Below, one piece after another: positions 30,319 to 41,051 of a stretch of DNA of 64,000 bases. The position numbers and the translations under genes are program-made. Within the stretch, counting starts at the first letter, position 1. Every line of letters begins with the position of its first letter. The notes beneath the pieces were generated by a model, which saw only the letters and a list, made by a program, of their open reading frames with translations, searched no databases and was not told the DNA's origin. The DNA lies in assembly GCF_016518545.1 (NCBI RefSeq), contig NZ_JACVTO010000009.1:1-64000 (forward strand), written 5' to 3'. Source of the stretch: Pseudomonas sp. S30 (GTDB lineage Bacteria > Pseudomonadota > Gammaproteobacteria > Pseudomonadales > Pseudomonadaceae).

Positions 30319-33300
30319 TTACTTGTCGAAAGGCTTCACAAAGGTAATCTTAGGCTCTTTGACCGGACCCTGAACGCGATAATGCACGCTGGCGAACCGC
30401 GCGACCCTGTCGCCGATCAGTCGGTCGACCAGAAACAGCGCACCGCCCACTGCAGGAGCGCCGACGATGAGCGCCGCCAGCGGCAGGTTGTTGGTCACCG
30501 GCAGGCTCACCTGCAAGTTGGCGTCGATGCGGTCGCGCACCAGGTCGAGAGTACCGTCGAGTTCGAAATTGCTCGACGGCCCCGTGACCGCGATGGGCTT
30601 GCGAGTGACGTATACGCCTTCGCTGGCCACCAGCAGCCCCTTGACCCGGTCGTAGGCCAGTCCCTTGCCGAACAGGTCGGAGAAGTCCAGGCGCAGGCGA
30701 CGACCGATGGAGTTGAAGTTGAGCAGGCCGAAGACGCGAAGGGCCTGGGCCCCGCCCTCGACTTCGACGAATTGCCCGGTACGCAGTGCGGCATCGAGAC
30801 TCCCGGAAAAGCGTTTGAGACTGACGGAGGCGGGGGAACCGGGCCAGCGGCCATCCACGTCCATGCGGAAGCTGCGGCTGGTCACGGTGGGGGCGAAGCC
30901 CCAGGCCTTGAGCACATCACCAAGATTGGCGCCTTGCACGCGGCCTTTGTACCAACTGGCGCTGCCTGCGGACGCTGCGTCCCAGCCTGCGCTGCCATCG
31001 ACGCGCAAGCCCTTGAGGTCGAGGTCGATATCGTTGATGGCGACACCGCGCGAGGAAGGACGCAGCTTCAGCGCCACGCGGCCGAACAGGTCGTCGCCGC
31101 GATAGAGCCTGTCGATGCTCAGGTCCAGCAGGGGCGTCTTGCGCGGATCGAACGAAGCCAATGGGTCGGGGGCGTCGTCGGCGTTCTCCTGCTCGGGATT
31201 GGCGGGCGGCAGGCGCAGTGTCTGCAACGTGACCACCAAGGGTGCTGCCTTGGCGTCAGGAATGCGCGCATTGCCCATCACCTCGCGGCTGTCCACGCGC
31301 AGGTCCCAGGCGCTGGCGACCCGCCCCAGGCGCACGACGGCCTGGTTGAGCACGGTGCCGAAGGCGCTGAGCCGACCGATGCTCAGGTCGACGCTCTGCA
31401 CGGTCTGTCGGGCGCTGCCGCCGGGATCCTGGCCCGCGTACTTGCCCATTTGCTGCTGCCAGGGTTCGAGGTCCAGCGACTCCAGCCGACCGCGCACGCG
31501 CAGGCCCTGGCCGCTGGGCACACTGGCGCTCGCGCCACCGAGCACCAATTCGCCGCGCCCCTGTTCAGGCTTGTCCAGCGTAGTGGCGTAGGCCAGTTGC
31601 GCGAGGTCGGCGTAACGCGCCTCGAAACGTCGCTCCTGGCCTTGCAGAGTCATGCCGAAGCTGCTGTCGCGCACGGTGGTCATCGCCTTGCCGAACGGTG
31701 CTGGCAGGTCGATGATCAGGCCCTTGAGCGATGAATCGATGTCCAGGCGGTTGTCGCGGCTGCCCAATTTCAATTGCAACTGGAATGGCAGATCGCCCGA
31801 GGCCGGCAGCGGTTGCTTGACCTGCAGCCAATCGGTCAGCGACTGCAGCGCCACCTGACCGGAAGCCTGGATGCGGGTCTGGATCTGTCCGTCCTGACCC
31901 TCGGCGAAGATCTGCGCAGTGACAGGCTTGCCGAACGCCTGGAGGGTGATGTCCTTGCCGCTCAAGCCTTTGTCCAGGTCGAAGTTGAAATCACCCTTCA
32001 GACGGCTGAGTTCGAGCGCGGGGGGTTCCACTTTCAGACGCGCATCGCGGGTGGCGAAGTCGACCTTCACCTTGGGCCGCTGGCCGTGCTCCAGCGGGAT
32101 GTCGAGCTTGAGCTTGCCACGCAGCGGCCCCTCGCCCTCCCAGCCGGCGAAGATTTCACCGGTGCCGATGGGCGCCTGCTTGAGAATCTTCAGGCCATCA
32201 CCCAGGCTGCCGTCGAAGGTGCCGTCCAGGTACAGGTGGCTGTGCTGATCGCCCTGGACCGGGGGAATATCGACCTGCACATCGCTGACCTTCGTGCCCA
32301 GCAGCAGCCCCTTGTCGGCCTGGATGTGCACGCCATTGTCCTGGATGCGTACCTTGCCCTGGACCTGCTGCACCTGGGGCCAGCCCGGCTGGAAGTCCAG
32401 GGTGGCATCGTGTACGTCGAAGAACAGGCTGATGCTGCGAGAGTGGGCCGGGGCATCGTGATTGAGCGAACCCTGGTACTGGAAGTAGCCTTCGTCGACC
32501 TTGCCCTTGACGATGGCACTGCGCAGCCATTCATCCAGGGCCGGACTGAGCACCTGCGGCAGATACTTGGCGGTGTAGCGCCCGTCGCCGTCGGTCAGGC
32601 CGACGCGCAGGTCCATGTAGTCGGCCTGCTGCTCGTGAAACCTGAAGCGGATGAGAAAGTCCGCAGCGATGTTGCCTTCCTCGCCCAGTACCTTGATGTA
32701 GGGCGCGATCAGGGTGAAGCCGTCGCCGTCCAGCGCCCAGGTGAGCTGCGCATTGGCTTTGCGGTAGTGCCAGGGCTTGGCGAAGATCGGGGACAGGTGC
32801 AGCATGAAGGCGTCGCTGTCCAGGCGCAGTTCGCCATGGCCCAGATCGCCCTCGATGCTGCCGCTGACGTTTCCGGCGGCCGGCGCGCCGTGATAGGCGT
32901 CGAAGCCGACGTTGTCCAGGTTGGCGGCGAACGCCAGCCGCTGGTCGCCCTCGGCCTGCGGCTTGACGTGCAGGCGCACGTTGCGCAGCGAGCCGGTGAC
33001 GTTCAGGGCATCGACCACGGTCATGAGCTTGTCGGGCAGGGGCGCCAGCGCTTCGATCACCGGGGTGAGCGGCGTGAGGTCGAGCCGGTCGGCCTGGACT
33101 TGCCATGTCTCGTCCGCAGCCTCCTTGCCAGGCACCTGACGCGCCTGGACGCGACTCTCCCAACGCGCCTGGCCGATGCTCGCCGCCAGCGAGTCCACCA
33201 TCGCTTCGTAACCCTGTGTCCCCTCCCGCACCCAGGCTGACAACGCCACATTTTCCAGCGTGATGGTCTTGCGCTCGGCGTAGGCGCCTCGGAGCGTGGG

Positions 33301-34125
33301 CGCATTCACGCGGGCCACGCCGCGCTGCAGTTTTCCTTGCTGCCAATCGATCCACACCTCACCGCCGCCATGCAGGCGCTCGGCATGCCACTGCCCCAGC
33401 AGACTCGGTGGCAGCCATTGCGCCCAGTCGCTCTGCGGCAGGCTCAGATAGCCCTGGTAGCTACCCTCGCGCCAGGTCTGGGGCTGGGCGCGGCTGTTGA
33501 GGCTCAGCGCCAAGGGTTGACCGTCCGGCAGGGTAGCCTGCAGTTCGATCTGCTGTCGCGATGGATTGGCCTTCAGGCCCAGGCTGACGTAGGTCAGGGT
33601 GAGCGGCTCACGGCCCTGGGGCTGGAGCGTGACCTGACTGTCGAAGACATCGATTCGCCCCAGTTGGCGCAACTGGCGCAGCACCTTGGCGGCATCGAAC
33701 GGCTCGTCGTCCTTCTTCGGCAGGCCTTGCAGGGTCCACTCGCCCTGCGCGTCCTGACGCACGATCAGTTGCAGGCCAGCGAACTGGATATGTGCCAGGC
33801 GCAGTTCGCGGGCCTTGAGGCTGGCCCAGAGGTCAGGGACCAGCTTCACCTCGTCCAGGCGCAACGCAGCGGCACCATCGCCCAGTTGCAGGTCGCTGAC
33901 CCGCAGTACCGGCGCAAGGCCGCTCCACCGCCCTTCCAGGGCGCCGATGTGCACTGGGATACCCAATGCCTGCTCGGCCTTGTCCTGAACCTCGGCACGG
34001 TATTCGGCGACCAGAGGTGCCAGTTGCCGCCCGATGCTCACATACAGCGCTACCAGCACGGTCAGCAATGCGCACAGGCCAAGGCCCCAACGGGTGGCGC
34101 CCAGGGCCCGGTTCAGACGTCCCAT
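30319..34125 (-). CDS. yhdP: AsmA-like lipid transport protein YhdP
   Basis: This very large protein (1268 residues) has one N-terminal membrane segment (WGLGLCALLTVLVALYVSIG) and a long periplasmic, beta-rich body with DUF3971 and AsmA-like C-terminal regions (RLRLDFSDLFGKGLAYDRVKG; SSNFELDGTLDLVRDRIDANLQVSLP). YhdP, TamB and YdbH together move phospholipids to the outer membrane in E. coli as groove-like bridges. The ATG at 34125, with GGAGGG eight bases upstream, is favoured over a TTG at 34131. It lies between rng and the nitrilase-like gene. Confidence 0.93.
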   Translation of the reverse strand: MGRLNRALGATRWGLGLCALLTVLVALYVSIGRQLAPLVAEYRAEVQDKAEQALGIPVHIGALEGRWSGLAPVLRVSDLQLGDGAAALRLDEVKLVPDLWASLKARELRLAHIQFAGLQLIVRQDAQGEWTLQGLPKKDDEPFDAAKVLRQLRQLGRIDVFDSQVTLQPQGREPLTLTYVSLGLKANPSRQQIELQATLPDGQPLALSLNSRAQPQTWREGSYQGYLSLPQSDWAQWLPPSLLGQWHAERLHGGGEVWIDWQQGKLQRGVARVNAPTLRGAYAERKTITLENVALSAWVREGTQGYEAMVDSLAASIGQARWESRVQARQVPGKEAADETWQVQADRLDLTPLTPVIEALAPLPDKLMTVVDALNVTGSLRNVRLHVKPQAEGDQRLAFAANLDNVGFDAYHGAPAAGNVSGSIEGDLGHGELRLDSDAFMLHLSPIFAKPWHYRKANAQLTWALDGDGFTLIAPYIKVLGEEGNIAADFLIRFRFHEQQADYMDLRVGLTDGDGRYTAKYLPQVLSPALDEWLRSAIVKGKVDEGYFQYQGSLNHDAPAHSRSISLFFDVHDATLDFQPGWPQVQQVQGKVRIQDNGVHIQADKGLLLGTKVSDVQVDIPPVQGDQHSHLYLDGTFDGSLGDGLKILKQAPIGTGEIFAGWEGEGPLRGKLKLDIPLEHGQRPKVKVDFATRDARLKVEPPALELSRLKGDFNFDLDKGLSGKDITLQAFGKPVTAQIFAEGQDGQIQTRIQASGQVALQSLTDWLQVKQPLPASGDLPFQLQLKLGSRDNRLDIDSSLKGLIIDLPAPFGKAMTTVRDSSFGMTLQGQERRFEARYADLAQLAYATTLDKPEQGRGELVLGGASASVPSGQGLRVRGRLESLDLEPWQQQMGKYAGQDPGGSARQTVQSVDLSIGRLSAFGTVLNQAVVRLGRVASAWDLRVDSREVMGNARIPDAKAAPLVVTLQTLRLPPANPEQENADDAPDPLASFDPRKTPLLDLSIDRLYRGDDLFGRVALKLRPSSRGVAINDIDLDLKGLRVDGSAGWDAASAGSASWYKGRVQGANLGDVLKAWGFAPTVTSRSFRMDVDGRWPGSPASVSLKRFSGSLDAALRTGQFVEVEGGAQALRVFGLLNFNSIGRRLRLDFSDLFGKGLAYDRVKGLLVASEGVYVTRKPIAVTGPSSNFELDGTLDLVRDRIDANLQVSLPVTNNLPLAALIVGAPAVGGALFLVDRLIGDRVARFASVHYRVQGPVKEPKITFVKPFDK

Positions 34126-34204
34126 GACCAAGGCCCTCCGAGTCGTCCATCAACTATGGTCGCTGGCGGCGTTTTCGCAAAGGGCTCGGGGTGATCAGCG
34201 CGAG

Positions 34205-35662
34205 TCAGAGCAGCACCACATCGTATTGTTCCTGGGAATACATGGACTCGACCTGAAAGCGAATGGTTCGCCCGATGAACGCTTCCAGCTCGGCGACGTT
34301 GCCCGATTCCTCGTCCAGCAGCCGATCGACCACTTTCTGGTTGGCCAGCACGCGATAGCCCTCGGCCTGGTAGGCACGGGCCTCACGGAGGATTTCACGG
34401 AAGATTTCGTAGCAAATGGTCTCGGGCGTCTTCAGCTTGCCGCGGCCCTGACAGGCCATGCAGGGCTCGCACAGCACCTGTTCGAGACTTTCGCGGGTGC
34501 GCTTGCGGGTCATCTGCACCAGGCCCAGCTCGGTGATGCCGATGATGTTGGTCTTGGCGTGATCGCGCTCGAGCTGCTTTTCCAGGGTACGCAGCACCTG
34601 GCGGCGGTGATCCTCGTCTTCCATGTCGATGAAGTCGATGATGATGATGCCCCCGATGTTGCGCAGGCGCAGTTGCCGGGCGATCGCCGTGGCGGCTTCG
34701 AGGTTGGTCTTGAAGATGGTCTCTTCGAGGTTGCGATGACCGACGAAGGCGCCGGTATTGACGTCGATGGTGGTCATCGCCTCGGCCGGGTCGACCACCA
34801 GGTAGCCGCCGGACTTGAGCGGCACCTTGCGCTCCAGGGCGCGCTGGATCTCGTCCTCGACACCGTAGAGATCGAAGATCGGCCGCTCGCCGGGATAGTG
34901 CTCGAGCCGGTCGGCGATCTCGGGCATGAGCTCTTCGACGAACTGGGTGGTTTTCTGGAAGGTCTCCCTGGAGTCGATACGGATCTTCTCGATCTTCGGG
35001 TGCACCAGATCGCGCAGGGTGCGCAGAGCCAGACCGAGGTCTTCGTAGATGACCGTGGGTGCGCCGCAGCTCTGCATCTGGCTGGCGATCTGTTCCCAGA
35101 GCCGACGCAGGTAGCGGATGTCCTGGAGAATGTCTTCGGCGCGGGCGCCCTCGGCTGCCGTGCGCAGGATGAAGCCGCCGGCGTCCTTGAGGTTTTCCTG
35201 GTTCATCGAATCGCTGACCACTTGCTTGAGTCGGTCTCGCTCGGCCTCGTCCTCGATCTTCAGGGAAATGCCGACGTGGCTGCTGCGCGGCATGTACACC
35301 AGGTAGCGCGAGGGAATCGACAGCTGGGTGGTGAGCCGCGCGCCCTTGGTGCCGATCGGGTCTTTGGTGACCTGCACGACCAGGGCCTGACCTTCGTGCA
35401 CCAAGGCGGTGATGGTCTCGACGGCCGAGCCTTCGCGCTGGGAAATTTCCGAGGCATGGATGAAGGCGGCGCGCTCCAGACCGATGTCGACGAATGCCGC
35501 CTGCATGCCAGGTAACACGCGTACCACCTTGCCTTTGTAGATGTTGCCGACGATGCCCCGGCGCTGGGTGCGCTCGACATGCACCTCCTGCAGAACGCCG
35601 TTTTCCACCACTGCCACGCGTGACTCCATCGGGGTGATGTTGATCAGGATCTCTTCACTCAT
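34205..35662 (-). CDS. rng: Ribonuclease G
   Basis: RNase G (485 residues from MSEEILINITPMESRVAVV at 35662) is an endoribonuclease of the RNase E/G family that matures 16S rRNA and degrades mRNA. It has an N-terminal S1 RNA-binding region, the catalytic DNase I-like domain with aspartates in IDVNTGAFVG and IIIDFIDMEDEDHR, and the zinc-link cysteines in CEPCMACQGRGK. It lacks the long RNase E scaffold tail, which separates it from rne. It follows maf. Confidence 0.96.
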   Translation of the reverse strand: MSEEILINITPMESRVAVVENGVLQEVHVERTQRRGIVGNIYKGKVVRVLPGMQAAFVDIGLERAAFIHASEISQREGSAVETITALVHEGQALVVQVTKDPIGTKGARLTTQLSIPSRYLVYMPRSSHVGISLKIEDEAERDRLKQVVSDSMNQENLKDAGGFILRTAAEGARAEDILQDIRYLRRLWEQIASQMQSCGAPTVIYEDLGLALRTLRDLVHPKIEKIRIDSRETFQKTTQFVEELMPEIADRLEHYPGERPIFDLYGVEDEIQRALERKVPLKSGGYLVVDPAEAMTTIDVNTGAFVGHRNLEETIFKTNLEAATAIARQLRLRNIGGIIIIDFIDMEDEDHRRQVLRTLEKQLERDHAKTNIIGITELGLVQMTRKRTRESLEQVLCEPCMACQGRGKLKTPETICYEIFREILREARAYQAEGYRVLANQKVVDRLLDEESGNVAELEAFIGRTIRFQVESMYSQEQYDVVLL

Positions 35663-35721
35663 GGCAGTTCTCGTCAAAGGTCTTGGCTAATGATGGATGG
35701 CTGGCGCGCGTCTGGCCAGCG

Positions 35722-36312
35722 TCAAGCGGTTTCCTCGTGCTGCCAGCAGGGGATGGCGAACTGTTCGAGCAGCTCGGCGGTCTCGCTCAGGGGCAGGCCC
35801 ACCACCGCCGAATAGCTGCCGGCGATGGCACTGACGAACACCGCGCCCAGCCCCTGGATGGCGTAGCCGCCCGCCTTGTCGAGCGGCTCGCCGCTGGCCC
35901 AGTAGCGCCAGGCTTCATCGAACGAGATGGCACGAAAGCGCACCTGGGTCGCGACGCACAGGCTCGACGAGCGTTGGCCGTCGGTGACGGCGACGCCGGT
36001 GAGCACCTGATGCTCGCGCCCGGACAGATCGCCGAGCATGGCCAATGCATGCTCGCGGTCGGTGGGTTTGCCAAGAATGGTGCCGTCGAGCACCACGGCG
36101 GTATCGGCCCCGAGCACCACGCCCGGGCCTTGCAACGCCGCGAAGCCGGCCGCGGCCTTGGCCAGCGCCAGGCGCTCGACGTAGGCCTGGGGCGTCTCGC
36201 TGGGCAACGGTGTCTCGTCGACGGGGGCGTCGATGGGGGTGAAGCGCACGCCGATCTGCGCCAGCAGTTCACGGCGGCGCGGCGAGCCCGAGGCCAGGTA
36301 CAGTGCGGTCAT
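35722..36312 (-). CDS. maf: Maf nucleotide pyrophosphatase (YhdE type)
   Basis: Maf (196 residues) hydrolyses non-canonical or excess nucleoside triphosphates; the YhdE subgroup acts on dTTP and UTP. The N-terminal [17 protein letters not shown] motif and [16 protein letters not shown] are present. The order mreBCD-maf-rng is the classical cell-shape cluster. It begins 28 bases after mreD. Confidence 0.94.
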   Translation of the reverse strand: MTALYLASGSPRRRELLAQIGVRFTPIDAPVDETPLPSETPQAYVERLALAKAAAGFAALQGPGVVLGADTAVVLDGTILGKPTDREHALAMLGDLSGREHQVLTGVAVTDGQRSSSLCVATQVRFRAISFDEAWRYWASGEPLDKAGGYAIQGLGAVFVSAIAGSYSAVVGLPLSETAELLEQFAIPCWQHEETA

Positions 36313-36340
36313 GTGGACGTTTCCCTGTCAGTGCGGCGCG

Positions 36341-36832
36341 TCAGTGGATGTGCAGGCGTCGGCGCAGGTCGCGCAGGGCGAAGCTGATCCAGGGCCAGAG
36401 CAAGGCGCTGATCACCGCCGACCAGACCAGCGCCAGGGTCGGCAAACGGTTGCCGGTCAGGGCACTGAGCCACAGCTGGAGCAACTGGGCGATGCCGAAG
36501 ACCACCAGGATCACCAGGCTCTGCTGCCAGACGGGGAACATGCGCAGGCGCTGTTGCAGTGACAGCACCAGGAAGGTGATCAGGGTGAGGATCAGTGCGT
36601 TCTGCCCCAGCAGCGTGCCGTACAGCACGTCTTCGGCCAGGCCCAGGACGAACGCGGTGGTCATGCCGACCTTGCTCGGCACCGCCAGGGTCCAGAACGC
36701 CAGCAACAACGCCAGCCACATGGGGCGGAACACCTCCATGAACTGCGGCATCGGGGTGACGCTGAGCAACAGGCCGATGACGAAGGTCAGCCAGATGACC
36801 CAGCCATTTCTGCTACGGGTGCTGGCCATCAT
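36341..36832 (-). CDS. mreD: Rod shape-determining protein MreD
   Basis: MreD (163 residues) is a small inner-membrane protein with about five hydrophobic segments (WVIWLTFVIGLLLSVTPMP; ILTLITFLVLSLQQ; LVILVVFGIAQLLQLWL). It works with MreB and MreC in the elongasome that guides lateral wall growth. Its ATG overlaps the mreC stop codon by four bases. Confidence 0.93.
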   Translation of the reverse strand: MMASTRSRNGWVIWLTFVIGLLLSVTPMPQFMEVFRPMWLALLLAFWTLAVPSKVGMTTAFVLGLAEDVLYGTLLGQNALILTLITFLVLSLQQRLRMFPVWQQSLVILVVFGIAQLLQLWLSALTGNRLPTLALVWSAVISALLWPWISFALRDLRRRLHIH

Positions 36833-37869
36833 TCGCTCCGTGGCTGGGCCGGCGCGGCGGCCGGGTGAGAGGTGGAACTGCCGTGGGCGGGCGTCGAGGC
36901 ACCGGAGGCGTTCGGCGCGTGGGCTGGCGCCTCGCCGGCGGATGCCGGGTTCTGCCCGGCCGGGGTAGCTGGATGGCCGTCCTTGGCGCCCTGGCGGTCA
37001 GCTTCTTCCTGGGCGATGGCGGCGTCGGTGGCGCGCTGCTCCGGGGTACGCCGGTCGCTGAACACCAGCAGCATGTAGCGGCTGCGGTTGAGCGCGGCGG
37101 TGGGAATGGCGCGCACGATGGCGAAAGGCTGGCCGGAGTCGTGGATCACCTCGTTGACCGTGGCCACCGGGTACCCTGCGGGGAAGCGCTGGCCCATGCC
37201 CGAGCTCACCAGCAGGTCACCTTCCTTGATGTCGGCCGTGTCGGCGACGTGACGCAGCTCCAGGCGCTCCGGATTGCCGGTGCCGCTGGCGATGGCGCGC
37301 AGGCCATTGCGATTGACCTGCACGGGGATGCTGTGGGTGGTATCGGTGAGCAGCAGCACGCGCGAGGTGTAGGGCATCAGCTCGACCACCTGGCCCATCA
37401 GGCCGCGGGCATCGAGCACCGGCTGACCCAGGAACACGCCGTCGCGCTCGCCCTTGTTGATGAGAATGCGGTGGGTGAACGGGTTGGGGTCGACGCCGAT
37501 CAGCTCGGCCACCTCGACCTTCTCGTTGACCAGCGCGGAGGAATTGAGCAGCTCGCGCAGCCGCACGTTCTGTTCGGTGAGCGCGGCCAGCTTCTGCAAG
37601 CGCCCCTGCAGCAGCAGCGCTTCGGTCTTGAGCTTCTCGTTCTCGGCGATCAGCTCGGTGCGGCTGCCGAACTGTCCGGCCACGCCCTGCCACACACGTT
37701 GGGGCAGGTCGGTGACCCAGTACGACTCCATCAGCACCAGGCCCATCTGGCTGCGCACGGGCTTGAGCACGTCGAAGCGCGAGTCGACCACCATCAGCGC
37801 GACCGACATCACCACCAGGACGAGCAGACGAACGCCCAGCGAAGGGCCCTTGGAGAAAAGCGGTTTAAT
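36829..37869 (-). CDS. mreC: Rod shape-determining protein MreC, apparent ATT start
   Basis: MreC is a bitopic protein whose periplasmic coiled coil (about residues 70-115) and beta domains link MreB to the wall synthases. No ATG, GTG or TTG lies upstream of GTG 37815, which would cut the membrane anchor in half. The frame upstream reads IKPLFSKGPSLGVRLLVLVV, which aligns residue for residue with E. coli MreC (MKPIFSRGPSLQIRLIL). Its first codon is ATT at 37869, with GAGGA seven bases ahead. I therefore place the start at ATT, giving 346 residues. The tail after about 295 is Ala/Pro-rich. The mreB-mreC gap of 176 bases is unusually long and structured. Confidence 0.85.
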   Translation of the reverse strand: MKPLFSKGPSLGVRLLVLVVMSVALMVVDSRFDVLKPVRSQMGLVLMESYWVTDLPQRVWQGVAGQFGSRTELIAENEKLKTEALLLQGRLQKLAALTEQNVRLRELLNSSALVNEKVEVAELIGVDPNPFTHRILINKGERDGVFLGQPVLDARGLMGQVVELMPYTSRVLLLTDTTHSIPVQVNRNGLRAIASGTGNPERLELRHVADTADIKEGDLLVSSGMGQRFPAGYPVATVNEVIHDSGQPFAIVRAIPTAALNRSRYMLLVFSDRRTPEQRATDAAIAQEEADRQGAKDGHPATPAGQNPASAGEAPAHAPNASGASTPAHGSSTSHPAAAPAQPRSE

Positions 37870-37976
37870 GGGCCGTTCCTCGTGGACGACGATTCAGGCG
37901 GTCATTGCACTGCGCAATGCAGCCACCTGCCTGCAGGTTGACGGAAAAGACGCCCGAGGGACGTCAGCGCAGCACA

Positions 37977-38005
37977 TACAGGTAGCACTGTGCGTGCCAC
38001 CTGTA
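37977..38005 (-). other. Intercistronic hairpin between mreB and mreC
   Basis: TACAGGT-A-GCAC, a TGTGC loop, then GTGC-C-ACCTGTA forms a 12-position stem with one mismatch. Two further short inverted repeats (ATTGC/GCAAT and ACCTGC/GCAGGT) lie between it and mreC. No T-tract is seen; an RNA-processing or attenuation role is possible. Confidence 0.5.
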
Positions 38006-38045
38006 AACCGGGCGATCGTTCAGCGCGCGGTCAGCAGCGCCGGGA

Positions 38046-39242
<1,197 letters not shown>

Positions 39243-39285
39243 TCAATACGGACACATTCTGTTTCCGTTTTTCCTGGAGATCCCC

Positions 39286-39573
39286 ATGGCGCTTGAACGC
39301 TGTGACGTGGAAAAGATCGCCCATCTGGCCCGCCTGGGCCTCAATGAAGGCGAACTGCCACGCATTACCGACGCCCTGAACAGTATTCTCGGGCTCGTCG
39401 ACCAGATGCAAGCGGTCGACACCTCAGGCATCGAGCCCCTTGCCCACCCGCTCGAGGCCACCCAGCGCCTGCGTCCCGACCAGGTCACCGAAGGCAACCA
39501 GCGCGACCGCTACCAAGCCGTGGCGCCGTCGACCGAGAACGGTCTGTACCTGGTTCCGAAAGTCATCGAGTAA
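39286..39573 (+). CDS. gatC: Asp/Glu-tRNA amidotransferase subunit C
   Basis: GatC (95 residues) is the small clamp subunit of GatCAB, which converts Asp-tRNA(Asn) to Asn-tRNA(Asn) (and Glu-tRNA(Gln) where needed). It starts [27 protein letters not shown] and holds the conserved [14 protein letters not shown] stretch. Pseudomonads lack asparaginyl-tRNA synthetase in general, which explains the need. It is divergent from mreB across 202 bases and 15 bases ahead of gatA. Confidence 0.95.
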   Translation: MALERCDVEKIAHLARLGLNEGELPRITDALNSILGLVDQMQAVDTSGIEPLAHPLEATQRLRPDQVTEGNQRDRYQAVAPSTENGLYLVPKVIE

Positions 39574-39588
39574 GGGATAGAGCCTGCC

Positions 39589-41040
39589 ATGCATCAACTC
39601 ACTCTGGCCGAGATCGCCCGCGGACTCGCCGACAAGTCGTTTTCCTCCGAAGAGCTGACCACCGCCCTGCTGGCGCGCATCGAGCGCCTCGACCCCCAGC
39701 TCAACAGCTTCATCAGCGTCACCCGCGAACAGGCCCTGAAACAGGCTCGCCACGCCGACCAGCGGCGTGCTCAGGGTGAAGACGGCGTGCTGCTGGGCGC
39801 CCCCATCGCCCACAAGGACCTGTTCTGCACCCAGGGCGTGCGCACCAGCTGCGGCTCGAAGATGCTCGACACCTTCACCGCGCCCTACGACGCCACCGTG
39901 GTCGCACGCCTGGCCGAGGCCGGCATGGTCAGCCTGGGCAAGACCAACATGGACGAGTTCGCCATGGGCTCGGCCAACGAGTCGAGCCACTATGGCGCGG
40001 TGAAGAACCCGTGGAGCCTCGAACACGTGCCCGGTGGCTCGTCGGGCGGCTCGGCAGCGGCCGTGGCCGCGCGCCTGCTGCCAGCGGCCACCGGCACCGA
40101 CACCGGGGGCTCGATCCGCCAGCCGGCCGCCCTGACCAGCCTCACCGGCCTCAAGCCTACCTATGGCCGGGTCTCGCGCTGGGGCATGATCGCCTACGCC
40201 TCCAGCCTCGACCAGGGCGGGCCGATGGCGCGTACCGCCGAAGACTGCGCCCTGTTGCTGCAAGGCATGGCGGGTTTCGACCCGAAAGATTCCACCAGCG
40301 TCGACGAGCCGGTACCGGACTACCGCGCCGGCCTCGACGCCCCGCTCCAGGGGCTGCGCATCGGCCTGCCGAAGGAATACTTCGGTTCCGGGCTCGACCC
40401 GCGCATCGGTGAGCTCGTGCAGGCCAGCGTCAAGGCCCTCGAGCAACTGGGCGCGGTGGTCAAGGAGATCAGCCTGCCGAACATGCAGCATGCCATCCCG
40501 GCCTACTACGTCATCGCCCCGGCCGAAGCGTCCTCGAACCTGTCGCGCTTCGACGGCGTGCGCTTCGGCCATCGCTGCGCCGACCCCAAGGACCTCACCG
40601 ACCTGTACAAGCGTTCACGTGGCGAAGGCTTCGGCAGCGAAGTGCAGCGACGCATCATGGTGGGCACCTACGCCCTGTCGGCCGGTTACTACGACGCCTA
40701 CTACGTCAAGGCGCAGCAGATCCGCCGCCTGATCAAGAACGACTTCATGGCCGCCTTCGAACAGGTCGACGTGATTCTCGGCCCGACCACGCCGAACCTG
40801 GCCTGGAAACTCGGCGCCAAGAGCGACGACCCGGTCGCCGCCTATCTCGAGGACGTCTACACCATCACCGCCAACCTGGCGGGCCTGCCGGGCCTGTCGA
40901 TGCCGGCCGGCTTCGTCGACGGCCTGCCGGTGGGCGTGCAACTGCTGGCCCCGTATTTCCAGGAAGGCCGTCTGCTCAACGTCGCGCACCGTTACCAGCA
41001 AGTCACCGACTGGCACACCCGCGCCCCCAACGGCTTCTGA
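39589..41040 (+). CDS. gatA: Asp/Glu-tRNA amidotransferase subunit A
   Basis: GatA (483 residues) is the amidase that frees ammonia from glutamine for the GatB kinase site. The amidase-signature catalytic triad is Lys76 (PIAHKDLF), cis-Ser151 ([11 protein letters not shown]) and nucleophile Ser175 ([11 protein letters not shown]). It lies between gatC and gatB, 11 bases ahead of gatB. Confidence 0.97.
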   Translation: MHQLTLAEIARGLADKSFSSEELTTALLARIERLDPQLNSFISVTREQALKQARHADQRRAQGEDGVLLGAPIAHKDLFCTQGVRTSCGSKMLDTFTAPYDATVVARLAEAGMVSLGKTNMDEFAMGSANESSHYGAVKNPWSLEHVPGGSSGGSAAAVAARLLPAATGTDTGGSIRQPAALTSLTGLKPTYGRVSRWGMIAYASSLDQGGPMARTAEDCALLLQGMAGFDPKDSTSVDEPVPDYRAGLDAPLQGLRIGLPKEYFGSGLDPRIGELVQASVKALEQLGAVVKEISLPNMQHAIPAYYVIAPAEASSNLSRFDGVRFGHRCADPKDLTDLYKRSRGEGFGSEVQRRIMVGTYALSAGYYDAYYVKAQQIRRLIKNDFMAAFEQVDVILGPTTPNLAWKLGAKSDDPVAAYLEDVYTITANLAGLPGLSMPAGFVDGLPVGVQLLAPYFQEGRLLNVAHRYQQVTDWHTRAPNGF

Positions 41041-41051
41041 GGAATTCACAC

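Noticed and set aside
34034..35515. 493-codon open frame on plus, opposite rng
   Set aside because: It is antisense to a confident RNase G gene and shows only shadow composition.
39574..39588. Separate promoter or terminator between gatC and gatA
   Set aside because: The gap is 15 bases and holds only a ribosome site; the genes are one operon.
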